A model generated the notes under the pieces. The model was given only the letters and a program-made list of their open reading frames with translations. It had not been told where the DNA came from and ran no database searches. From the NCBI GenBank assembly GCA_021793635.1, contig JAJYSI010000019.1, positions 1 to 16,585 on the forward strand: a stretch of 16,585 nt of DNA. The letters run 5' to 3'. Positions 1 through 6,494 of the stretch are shown here, in pieces. A program made the position numbers and the translations under genes. Every line of letters starts with the position of its first letter. Within the stretch, counting starts at the first letter, position 1. This DNA comes from Bacteroidota bacterium (GTDB taxonomy: Bacteria > Bacteroidota > Ignavibacteria > Ignavibacteriales > Ignavibacteriaceae).

Positions 1-32
1 ACTGCTTGTTTGTTTTACTGCTTCGCTATTTG

Positions 33-63
33 TAAGCCGGTTTATTAGTAAGCCCCCGGCTTA
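33..63. repeat. Nested inverted repeats
   Basis: TAAGCCGG at 33-40 is the reverse complement of CCGGCTTA at 56-63. The right arm can instead pair with TAAGCC at 49-54, giving a 6-bp stem with a 3-nt loop (49-63). The two hairpins exclude each other. No T-run follows on the plus strand. A terminator or recombination site inside the IS is possible, but no function is shown. Confidence 0.4.
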
Positions 64-80
64 AAAAGAATAGTTATAGG

Positions 81-156
81 TGGGGAATCCTTTTGACCCT
101 GACTGAGGAATGCTTATGACCCTAATTCAAAAATACTGGGGAATACTTTTGGCCCC
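81..156. repeat. Three direct repeats of the IS end
   Basis: The copies are at 81-100 (TGGGGAATCCTTTTGACCCT), 104-123 (TGAGGAATGCTTATGACCCT) and 137-156 (TGGGGAATACTTTTGGCCCC). They have the same orientation and start-to-start distances of 23 and 33 bp, which differ by about one helical turn. They look like subterminal transposase-binding repeats of an IS21-type end. Confidence 0.6.
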
Positions 157-162
157 TGACAA

Positions 163-378
163 ATTAAAGATAATTTCTATACCGGTATTGGGCTTGAATT
201 GATGCGGTATGATTCCATAATAGCAGAGAAGGTAATGAAGCACTTTATGGAAAACAATCAGCTGTGTCTTTGTATGCACGATAGCTTCATAGTTCAAGGC
301 ACTTACGAGAATGAATTACTTATAATAATGAAAGAAGCATACTGGTCACAATTTAAAAGTGATTGTGTCATAAAATGA
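163..378 (+). pseudogene. C-terminal fragment of a polymerase-like protein
   Basis: An open frame of 71 codons runs from the IS tip to a TGA at 376-378 and reads as the C-terminus of a larger protein. It contains FYTGIGLELMRYDS, AEKVMKHF and then CMHDSFIV, followed by a helix-like tail. The HDSF core resembles motif C (His-Asp-Ser) in the palm domain of T7-like RNA polymerases and related family A polymerases; similar segments occur in uncharacterised proteins of mobile elements. The N-terminal part is missing and the frame closes with a stop at 157-159 inside the IS end, so I call it a truncated pseudogene. The polymerase link rests on one motif and is tentative. Confidence 0.5.
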
Positions 379-623
379 AAAGGCAAAGGCATCTATTTAA
401 CCTAAAAAAGGATTTGCTTTGCCCCTTACGTTACACTTTAAGATTAACGAGCACAAAGTAATTGTCCAGACAATCAGCCTTGGACAGTTTCAAAGCAGCG
501 TGCAAGAGTAAAATGATTCCAATCCGAGAGTCTAATTATGGAAATAACTCATTGATTCTGTTGTCTGTAACAAATTAATAACATAAACAAACTATCTAAT
601 TAACCAATTATCATTAAAAGTAA
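379..623. other. Gene debris, no intact gene
   Basis: No complete gene is visible. A stop-to-stop frame on the plus strand at 401-511 reads like protein (starting PKKGFALPLTLHFKINEHK) but has no start codon. It loosely resembles the N-terminal DNA-binding part of Bacteroidetes integrases, so it may be a remnant of one. The part from about 512 to 623 is AT-rich, without a recognisable motif, and leads into the helix-turn-helix gene. Confidence 0.35.
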
Positions 624-980
624 ATGAAAAAAATTAATTTATCATCTCAGGCTACACCTGAGCACCCAAATATCAATAATCAGAAAAAAGGAGCCTCTGA
701 TTTCAACATTCATAGTGGAAATCATAATATTTATTTCCTAACTGCTCTACCCCATTTAGGAAGAAATCTTCAAGAAAACATAGAATTAATTAAATCAAAT
801 TATCCCCAGAAGACATTATTCTCTATCAAAGAAACAGTTCATATTCTCCGAACTACCGATGAATTTATACGTCAGAACATTCATGCAGGTAAAATCCAGA
901 AAGCTGGTCTTGGCAGTCGCATAATGATTGATCTTGATGAATTAAGTAAACTAATGACAAAAGGAATACAATTATCTTGA
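624..980 (+). CDS. Small helix-turn-helix protein, excisionase/AlpA-like
   Basis: The product has 118 residues. Residues 1-60 are polar and show no recognisable domain. Residues 65-112 (LFSIKETVHILRTTDEF... then GSRIMIDLDELSKLM) match the layout of the MerR-like, excisionase-type helix-turn-helix domain: two helices, a small wing, then a Leu-rich helix. Such proteins bind DNA as recombination directionality factors or as small regulators of integrated elements. Its position beside a tyrosine recombinase, convergent with it and separated by a terminator, favours the excisionase role. The ATG has only a weak upstream ribosome-binding sequence (AAAAGTAA). Function is inferred from the domain and the neighbourhood. 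Confidence 0.65.
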   Translation: MKKINLSSQATPEHPNINNQKKGASDFNIHSGNHNIYFLTALPHLGRNLQENIELIKSNYPQKTLFSIKETVHILRTTDEFIRQNIHAGKIQKAGLGSRIMIDLDELSKLMTKGIQLS

Positions 981-1279
981 GTTCCAAAAAACTCAACAAA
1001 AGTCGTATCCTTATTTGAGTATCTAAACGATATGGGAAGTAGCAAAGACAGATCTTCATAAAGATGTATGAATTCGAAGAATTTGTCTGTAATATCGTAA
1101 TCGATAAGAATGATGACAACCTCGTTTGGGTGAAGCACATACAAATAAGAGTTTCCAAACAATAGGCTACTCTTTAATGGAGAATAACATTCTATTCACT
1201 GATTCTACATAATGGAATCTGAAAGGATTTGGCTACGATCCTGTACCACTCTATACTGGAACTAACATTCAAAAAATAT
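981..1279. other. Intergenic stretch with ambiguous short reading frames
   Basis: No convincing gene. A 33-codon plus-strand frame (1064-1165, starting MYEFEEFVCNIV) and an overlapping minus-strand frame both look faintly protein-like but match nothing I recognise. A further plus-strand frame near 1172-1318 is broken by an early stop. The simplest reading is decayed element DNA. Confidence 0.3.
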
Positions 1280-1302
1280 TAGCCCGGGAAACTTCCGGGC
1301 TA
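1280..1302 (-). terminator. Rho-independent terminator of the integrase gene
   Basis: TAGCCCGG at 1280-1287 and CCGGGCTA at 1295-1302 form a perfect 8-bp GC-rich stem with a 7-nt loop. On the minus strand the hairpin is followed by ATATTTTTTG, so it should stop transcripts of the integrase. The T-run on the plus side is poor (CATTTATTTG), but the hairpin could also slow plus-strand transcripts from the convergent helix-turn-helix gene. Confidence 0.75.
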
Positions 1303-1355
1303 CATTTATTTGCCTGAATCTTTCCGTTTATATAATATCTGAAATTACCTTTCCT

Positions 1356-2354
1356 TTACAATACTGAAATAGCTTTAACTAAACTATCCTGCCGTAGGTG
1401 AGAATATATCTGAGTGGTCGTGATTGACTCATGACCGAGAAGCTCCTTAACCACGTATAGCGATATTCCCTTCTGGACCAGGTTGCTGGCAAAGCTATGT
1501 CTGAGACTGTGGAAATGCAAAGCTTCGGGTAATCCAACTTGTCTTACAGCATTCTTGAACTTATGGGAGATAAATTCCTGGTGGTAGAGAATCCCGTTCT
1601 TGGAAAATACATGACTCCCGGAATTATTATTCCGATGAATTAATAATTCCTTGACTTTGCCATGCATCGGAATTACCCGTTCCCTTTTACTTTTGGTTGT
1701 GAAGGTCTCACTGTTCTGAACCGTGATGATCCCCGAATTGAAATTGACCGCGCTCCATTGAAGGTTTAATATCTCCGACATTCGCATACCAGTAAAGAAT
1801 GCAGTAACGACTATGTCCTGAAGATCTTTCTCCTTTACACATTCGATTATCTTATCGAGTTCTAATTCAGAAATGAATGTTGGGTGTTTTTGCGGAATCT
1901 TCGGAAGTTTAATTCCCTTGATAGGATTCTCTTTCAAATATCCCCATACTATCGCTTTATACATTGCAGCTTTAAGGGTTCGAAGATAGAGGTAGGCAGA
2001 ATATTTACTATGTCCGAACACTTTAAGTAAATATTCTTCTAGCATGAGGCGATTTAGCTCAATGAGTGGAACATCCTGATTTATATAAGAAATTAATTTC
2101 CTGAAAGATAAGTCGACTGATACAGCATATTTATGAGTGCCAGCTACCTTAATGAAATTTATGTATTTATCTTTAAATGCATACAATGTTAAAGATTCAC
2201 TTTTTTGTTTTGGCAACAGAGAATTTTCAAAATCAGTAAGTCTTTTAAGTGCTTCATTCTTATTCTTTGTCTTAAGAGACTTCCTTCTCAGTTTTTGATT
2301 AGTTTGGTCTAAATATTCGACATGATAATAACCATCTCGCTTGAAGAGCATCAT
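1356..2354 (-). CDS. Tyrosine recombinase / phage-type integrase
   Basis: A site-specific recombinase of 332 residues, a usual length, that probably integrates and excises the surrounding element at tRNA-Lys. Residues 1-50 resemble an arm-binding N-terminus, about 55-145 the core-binding (SAM-like) domain, and 155-332 the catalytic domain. All catalytic positions are visible: R191 (TGMRMSEILNL), a Lys near 221-223, H282 and R285 (HFHSLRHSFAS), H308 (LLGHES) and the nucleophile Y317 (TTQIYSH). The first ATG is preceded by GAGG at a good distance. The gene reads away from the tRNA 3' end 155 bp upstream and ends before a strong terminator. It appears intact and possibly active. Confidence 0.93.
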   Translation of the reverse strand: MMLFKRDGYYHVEYLDQTNQKLRRKSLKTKNKNEALKRLTDFENSLLPKQKSESLTLYAFKDKYINFIKVAGTHKYAVSVDLSFRKLISYINQDVPLIELNRLMLEEYLLKVFGHSKYSAYLYLRTLKAAMYKAIVWGYLKENPIKGIKLPKIPQKHPTFISELELDKIIECVKEKDLQDIVVTAFFTGMRMSEILNLQWSAVNFNSGIITVQNSETFTTKSKRERVIPMHGKVKELLIHRNNNSGSHVFSKNGILYHQEFISHKFKNAVRQVGLPEALHFHSLRHSFASNLVQKGISLYVVKELLGHESITTTQIYSHLRQDSLVKAISVL

Positions 2355-2404
2355 ATCAACCTCGTTATTTTAAGGGTGAAGAACGAAGGCTTTAAAAAGG
2401 TTAA

Positions 2405-2428
2405 AAAACGTTCAGTAAAACGTTCAGT
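2405..2428. repeat. Perfect 12-bp tandem repeat
   Basis: AAAACGTTCAGT occurs twice without a gap (2405-2416, 2417-2428). It sits about 50 bp upstream of the integrase start and 80 bp from the tRNA 3' end, where arm-type binding sites for the recombinase or its directionality factor are expected. The repeat itself is plain; the role is inference. Confidence 0.6.
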
Positions 2429-2509
2429 AGGCTTTGAGAAAAAGGGTGGTCGTCTTACACTTCTGTCAGACGCAAAGGTCTAAATTTAGTTAAAAATAAG
2501 CTTTTTTTG

Positions 2510-2582
2510 TGCACCCTGCGGGACTCGAACCCGCGACCTGCTGATTAAGAGTCAGATGCTCTACCAACTGAGCTAAGGGTGC
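2510..2582 (-). tRNA. tRNA-Lys (anticodon CTT)
   Basis: Read on the minus strand the gene folds as a full cloverleaf. GCACCCT pairs with AGGGTGC as the acceptor stem, GCTC with GAGC as the D stem, and GCGGG with CCCGC as the T stem around TTCGAGT. The anticodon loop CTCTTAA gives anticodon CTT, which reads AAG lysine codons. The outer pair of the anticodon stem is a T-C mismatch; the other four pair. The discriminator is A at 2510 and CCA is not encoded. Its 3' end faces the integrase gene and is the likely integration site. Confidence 0.95.
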
Positions 2583-2586
2583 GGGG

Positions 2587-2617
2587 CAAAATTAATACTT
2601 TTCGCTGTGCTTTCAAA
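2587..2617 (-). promoter_or_regulatory. Bacteroidetes-type promoter of tRNA-Lys
   Basis: On the minus strand TTTG (2617-2614) and TAATTTTG (2594-2587) are separated by 19 bp. This matches the Bacteroidetes vegetative promoter, TTTG at -33 and TAnnTTTG at -7 with about 19 bp between them. The -7 element ends 4 bp before the first base of the tRNA, which places the start of transcription at or near the mature 5' end. Confidence 0.7.
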
Positions 2618-2637
2618 ACTATTCGCTAAGTTTCCGG

Positions 2638-2653
2638 TTAGAAATATTTCTAA
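2638..2653. promoter_or_regulatory. Perfect 16-bp palindrome upstream of the glycosylase gene
   Basis: TTAGAAATATTTCTAA is fully self-complementary and ends 37 bp before the chosen ATG of the glycosylase. It could be an operator for a dimeric regulator. It is mostly A and T, so chance is not excluded. Confidence 0.35.
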
Positions 2654-2690
2654 ATTTACTATTTATCATAAAAAAAATTCAGATCATAAG

Positions 2691-3371
2691 ATGAATCCGG
2701 ATTCAACTTTTGCTGGTAGAGCAATAAACTTTTTTCTAAACCTCCCAACACCGAATTATCTTCCTAGAAATATCAGTGCATTGAATCCGTATTTAAATGA
2801 TGATGTTAAAAGTATAGTTGAGTCATTCTATAAAAAATATTTTTTTGACAATAACAAAAGAATCTTAGCCCTCGGTATAAATCCGGGTAGATTTGGCGGG
2901 GGTATAACCGGAGTATCTTTCACAGACCCGGTGGCACTAGAGATCTACTGCGACATCAAAAATAGATTTCAAAAGAAAAAAGAAATTTCAAGCGCGATCA
3001 TGTATAATTTTATTAATAAGTTCGGAGGGGCAAATGATTTTTATTCCAAATTTTTTATTAGTCCGCTTTATCCTCTTGCGTTAATAAAAGATGGATTAAA
3101 CTATAATTACTATGACGAAAAAAAATTATTCAACCTCTTAAAACCATTTATTATTGAAACGGTGAAGGCTCATATAGAGTTTGGCTCGAGTAGGGATTAT
3201 GTTATTTGCCTTGGAAGAAAAAACAGCATCTTTTTTGAAGAAATAAATAAAGAAAATAATTTTTTCAAAAGAATTATCGTACTCGATCATCCAAGGTATA
3301 TTATGCAGTACAAGAGAAAATATTTGGATAAATATCTATCTGAATATCTGTCAGCATTTAAGTATACCTAA
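2691..3371 (+). CDS. SMUG2-like uracil-DNA glycosylase (DUF4918 family)
   Basis: The 226-residue product is a predicted single-strand-selective uracil-DNA glycosylase that would remove uracil or related damaged bases in base excision repair. Visible motifs are GINPGRFGGG (residues 62-71), which corresponds to the catalytic/water-activating motif I of SMUG enzymes, and LDHPRYI (198-204), corresponding to the C-terminal HP motif that intercalates into DNA. Between them lie FTDP (77-80), typical of this family, and NYNYYD (137-142). The frame opens with a GTG at 2607, but that start would overlap the tRNA-Lys promoter and adds a leader unlike the family, so I chose the ATG at 2691. The gene stands alone; the next gene converges on it. 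Confidence 0.8.
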   Translation: MNPDSTFAGRAINFFLNLPTPNYLPRNISALNPYLNDDVKSIVESFYKKYFFDNNKRILALGINPGRFGGGITGVSFTDPVALEIYCDIKNRFQKKKEISSAIMYNFINKFGGANDFYSKFFISPLYPLALIKDGLNYNYYDEKKLFNLLKPFIIETVKAHIEFGSSRDYVICLGRKNSIFFEEINKENNFFKRIIVLDHPRYIMQYKRKYLDKYLSEYLSAFKYT

Positions 3372-3426
3372 AACTTACATAAGTTAATTAGGACAGTTCG
3401 TTGGCAGTACAAGAGATTTTAATTCA

Positions 3427-4668
3427 TCAGCTTCTTGTAATAATTTTTACTTCTCTAATAAGTCTTCTAATTTCTTCTTCATTATTATAAATTGAAATGC
3501 CTGCTCTTATGAGACCACCTTTGTCAAGCAGACCCAATAATTCAACAGCGCGGATGGCGTAAAAATGTCCGTCCCAAAGACAAAGACCTTTTTCTCCTAA
3601 CTTCCTGCATGCATCCGATGCGGTTATTCCATCGATTGTAAAGGAAACTGTTGGTGCTCTTAACGGCTCGTCAAAAGTTGGCCCGAAAATATTTACTCCT
3701 TTAATTTTTTTCAATCCGGAGTAAAGCATAAGGGCAAGCTTGTGTTCATAGCTGTTTATCTTTTGCATTGCATCATTAAGTTTAGCATGCTGATTATCTC
3801 CTTTTCCGAATGAGGAAATATAATTTATCGCTGCATTAACACCAGCTATTGCAGCATGATTTAATGTTCCGGTTTCTATTCGATATGGAGCTGATTGACT
3901 TTGCGTACGAAGATTATCCGGGTTAAATCTTTCTAAAATATTTTCCCTGGCATAAAGAATTCCCACATGAGGTCCGTAAAATTTGTAAGCCGAGCAAATC
4001 AAAAAATCAACATCAAGCCAGCTAACATCAATTGGAAAATGAGGAGCGAAGTGGACTGCATCGGCTAAAAGTAATGCGCCGGCTTCGTAAGTAAGCTGTC
4101 TTATTAATTTTATATTATTCACAGTCCCCAATGCATTTGAGGCGAGTCCCACAGCTACAAGCCTTGTCCTCTCATTTATCTTCTTTTCGAAATCAAAATA
4201 ATCAAGTGTACCATCCTGCTTTAATAAAACTTCTCTTAAAATAATTCCTTGTTCTCTAAGATTGATCCACGGTCCCCTATTGGCTTCATGGTCTAACTGC
4301 GTTATGAGAATTTCGTCTCCTTTTTGCAGAGACCTGGCAATAGCTTTGCTTAGTGAAAAATTAAGTGTAGTCATGTTGGCGCCGAAAGAAATACATTTGC
4401 TGCTTTCAGCTCCAAGAAAATCGGCAGCAGACTGACGAGCTGCTTCAATAATTTTATCCGTCTCTTCCGAAGTTATAAAATTTCCGTGAGTATTGGAGTT
4501 GGAATTTTTATAATAGTTTGAGATAGCATCAATAACCTGCTGCGGAACCTGGCTGCCGCCGGGTCCATCAAGATAAGCAATTGAATTGCCGTTTACTTTT
4601 CTGCCAAGCGACGGGAAATCTTTTCTTAGATCAGAAAAATCATTTAAGCGGTCGAGATTTTTATTCAT
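3427..4668 (-). CDS. Class V aminotransferase-fold PLP enzyme, cysteine-desulfurase-like but without the catalytic Cys
   Basis: A 413-residue PLP-dependent enzyme of the NifS/SufS fold. Visible cofactor residues are H127 stacked in TQLDHEAN, D203 and H206 in LADAVHFAPH, and the Schiff-base lysine K229 in CSAYKFYGP. In true SufS enzymes the loop GHHCA carries the sulfur-accepting Cys; here the aligned stretch is WDGHFYA (365-371), with Tyr370 in that place. This agrees with the VC1184-type subfamily often annotated as cysteine-desulfurase-like. It is probably not an iron-sulfur-cluster sulfur donor, and the substrate is unknown. No suf or isc genes are nearby. The hydrolase gene lies 92 bp upstream on the same strand and may be cotranscribed. 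Confidence 0.85.
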   Translation of the reverse strand: MNKNLDRLNDFSDLRKDFPSLGRKVNGNSIAYLDGPGGSQVPQQVIDAISNYYKNSNSNTHGNFITSEETDKIIEAARQSAADFLGAESSKCISFGANMTTLNFSLSKAIARSLQKGDEILITQLDHEANRGPWINLREQGIILREVLLKQDGTLDYFDFEKKINERTRLVAVGLASNALGTVNNIKLIRQLTYEAGALLLADAVHFAPHFPIDVSWLDVDFLICSAYKFYGPHVGILYARENILERFNPDNLRTQSQSAPYRIETGTLNHAAIAGVNAAINYISSFGKGDNQHAKLNDAMQKINSYEHKLALMLYSGLKKIKGVNIFGPTFDEPLRAPTVSFTIDGITASDACRKLGEKGLCLWDGHFYAIRAVELLGLLDKGGLIRAGISIYNNEEEIRRLIREVKIITRS

Positions 4669-4760
4669 ATTAAAATTTCTTTCTTAAAATTAATAAGGAA
4701 TGAATACTTTCCGGGAGAAGATTTTCAAGGTAATCATTATTTAGAAGTCGTGATAATTTT

Positions 4761-5552
4761 TTATTTACCAATTTTATTTAGGAAAGCAAAAAATGCTTTG
4801 TTAAGGAATTCCGGATTTTCAAGAGGCGTAATATGAGCAGCACCGGGAACAACTACAAATTCAGAATTACTTATTTTTTCTGCCAACCCTTTCATAGCGC
4901 TTGGGGAAGAAAGTTTATCTTCTTCGCCGCAAACAACGAGAGCCGGAATTTTTATTTTGTTTAGATTTGCAGTTGTGTCGGTTCTTCCCTGCATTGCAAG
5001 CAAACATCCTTTAACGCCAACCGGATCAAACGTAATAGCTCTTTCCAATGCTTCTTTAAATGCCGGCAGATTCTTTACAGAATTTTCCGTAAAGCAAGTA
5101 GGTATAAATCCGCTTACAAATTTTTGAATCCCTTCCTCATTTATCATCTTAATTCCTGCGGCTCGTCTAAGCTTTGCTTCATTATTATCGGCTTCCGATT
5201 TAGTATCGCAAAGAATCAACGCGCTGAAATAATCTTCCATCCTTTCGACAGCTCTCAATGCAATATACCCGCCCATCGAAAGCCCGCAAAGAGCCGGCTT
5301 CTTGATTTTTAATTCATCTATTATATATTTAAGGTCGTCAACGAATGACTCCATTGTAAATTGACCATCACCGGCTGGTGAACTACCGAGCCCGCGGCAA
5401 TCATAGGTTATACAAAAATATTGATTTTGCAAAGCGTTGACCTGCGGGAGCCACATGTTGCTATCATAGGGGAAACCATGAAGAAATAAAATAGGTTTAC
5501 TCTTAGAATTGCCATGGCTAAATACAGATAAACCGTTAACTAAGGATTTCAT
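4761..5552 (-). CDS. Alpha/beta-fold hydrolase
   Basis: A 263-residue cytoplasmic hydrolase with the full catalytic triad: Ser92 in the nucleophile elbow CGLSMGG, Asp212 in CGEEDKLS and His240 in GAAHITPLE. The oxyanion-hole motif LHGFPYD is at 24-30. The lid region covers about 120-190. Length and motifs match the family of 3-oxoadipate enol-lactonases, BioH-type carboxylesterases and haloperoxidase-like esterases, and substrate cannot be told from sequence. No signal peptide is seen. The gene diverges from the DUF3078 gene across 49 bp and may share a transcript with the PLP enzyme downstream. Confidence 0.88.
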   Translation of the reverse strand: MKSLVNGLSVFSHGNSKSKPILFLHGFPYDSNMWLPQVNALQNQYFCITYDCRGLGSSPAGDGQFTMESFVDDLKYIIDELKIKKPALCGLSMGGYIALRAVERMEDYFSALILCDTKSEADNNEAKLRRAAGIKMINEEGIQKFVSGFIPTCFTENSVKNLPAFKEALERAITFDPVGVKGCLLAMQGRTDTTANLNKIKIPALVVCGEEDKLSSPSAMKGLAEKISNSEFVVVPGAAHITPLENPEFLNKAFFAFLNKIGK

Positions 5553-5601
5553 TTTCGTCTATAATAAATTGAATTATTTCATAAATAAAATTAAGGATTA
5601 A

Positions 5602-6447
5602 ATGATGAAAAATAAATTACTTGTTTTTGTCGCAGCTTTAGTGCTTATATCCGAATATGCTTTTGCTGCAAATGACACATTAAATGTGTGGATACCAACT
5701 GCAATAACCGGATTAAACGTCAGCCAGCTTGCGTTAAGCAACTGGACGCAAGGCGGCGAGAATTCTATGACTTGGACCATAACTGCAAACCTTGGGGCAA
5801 AATATATCTCCAATAATTGGACATTTAAAAATAACATTAACGCCGCTTACGGAAGGACAAAACTTGGCGGAGGAAGCTTTAAGACTAACGATAATGATTT
5901 TTATATGGAAACAGTTCTATCAAGGTCGCTTGGCTGGGCAGTAGATCCATTCTTCGGCAACACAATACGCACAACAATTGCCGCGGGATATTTCTATAAT
6001 GGAAATACCGCAACGGAAATTGCAAACTTCTTTGATCCTGGTTATGTTACTCAGAGCCTGGGATTTACTTACGATAAACTTACTAACTTTAGTACAAGGC
6101 TTGGAATAGCAGCAGAAGAAATTTTTACAAATAAATTTAGGCAGTATTCTGACGATCCAACAACAACAAAGGTAGAAGCTTTCAAACTCGAGACGGGACT
6201 TCAATCGGTTACTTCGGGAAAATTTCAAGTAATGAACAATTTACTTTTTACAAGCAACCTAACCCTATTTACAAGATTCAACCATCTTGATGTGTGGGAT
6301 GTACGCTGGGATAATGCTTTGGTTGCAAAAGTAAACAATTACATTAATGTTAATCTCGGCTTCCTTTTAATTTACCAGAAAGATCAGTCGCCGACCGTAC
6401 AAATGAAGCAGGCGCTGCAGCTTGGTATTGTGTATGCAATACTTTAA
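5602..6447 (+). CDS. DUF3078 outer-membrane beta-barrel protein
   Basis: The 281-residue product starts with a classical signal peptide (basic MMKNK, hydrophobic LLVFVAALVLI, cleavage after AFA at about 23). The mature part is built of short alternating strands rich in aromatic residues and Asn/Thr, as in an outer-membrane beta barrel. The segment around GLNVSQLALSNWTQGGENS matches the conserved start of DUF3078, a family found in Bacteroidota and relatives whose role is unknown. AAGGATTAA precedes the ATG and gives a reasonable ribosome-binding site; a second ATG directly follows the first. Transport or envelope function is inference. Confidence 0.82.
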   Translation: MMKNKLLVFVAALVLISEYAFAANDTLNVWIPTAITGLNVSQLALSNWTQGGENSMTWTITANLGAKYISNNWTFKNNINAAYGRTKLGGGSFKTNDNDFYMETVLSRSLGWAVDPFFGNTIRTTIAAGYFYNGNTATEIANFFDPGYVTQSLGFTYDKLTNFSTRLGIAAEEIFTNKFRQYSDDPTTTKVEAFKLETGLQSVTSGKFQVMNNLLFTSNLTLFTRFNHLDVWDVRWDNALVAKVNNYINVNLGFLLIYQKDQSPTVQMKQALQLGIVYAIL

Positions 6448-6494
6448 AAAATTATTTTTTATATTTCAATAGAAAGGTTATTTAGATTCGCACA

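Larger units (their letters stand above)
1..161 (-). mobile_element. IS21-like insertion sequence, terminal part only
   Basis: Read on the minus strand from 161, the segment begins TGTCAGGGGCCAAAAG and contains three copies of a roughly 20-bp repeat. IS21-family elements have TG...CA tips and several subterminal repeats that bind the transposase. The polymerase-like gene fragment starts immediately to the right, which fits an insertion that cut that gene. The body of the element with istA/istB would lie left of the window. No transposase coding sequence is visible, so the family call rests on the end structure alone. Confidence 0.5.
1..2510. mobile_element. Right end of an integrated element at tRNA-Lys
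   Basis: A tyrosine recombinase reads away from the 3' end of an intact tRNA-Lys, and a small excisionase-type helix-turn-helix gene lies beyond it, next to an IS end and gene fragments. This is the usual arrangement of an integrative element or genomic island that uses a tRNA 3' end as attachment site. From about 2587 onward the genes are housekeeping-like, so the chromosome-side junction should lie at the tRNA 3' end, about 2510-2530. The other end is outside the window, and I see no second copy of the tRNA 3' segment inside it. The element is therefore inferred from gene content and layout, not from paired att sites. Confidence 0.5.

Noticed and set aside
865..1162. Overlapping minus-strand frames of 93-97 codons
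   Set aside because: They overlap the end of the helix-turn-helix gene, have no ribosome-binding site and match no family I know. A plus-strand frame at 1064-1165 looks equally coding-like, so neither can be chosen.
2607..2690. GTG-initiated extension of the glycosylase by 28 residues
   Set aside because: It overlaps the tRNA-Lys promoter and the palindrome, and family members begin near the ATG at 2691.
3372..3385. AACTTA-CA-TAAGTT inverted repeat after the glycosylase as a terminator
   Set aside because: The stem is short and AT-rich, the loop is only 2 nt, and no T-run follows.
3427..4668. Naming the PLP enzyme sufS or iscS
   Set aside because: The catalytic Cys is replaced by Tyr and no iron-sulfur assembly genes are nearby.
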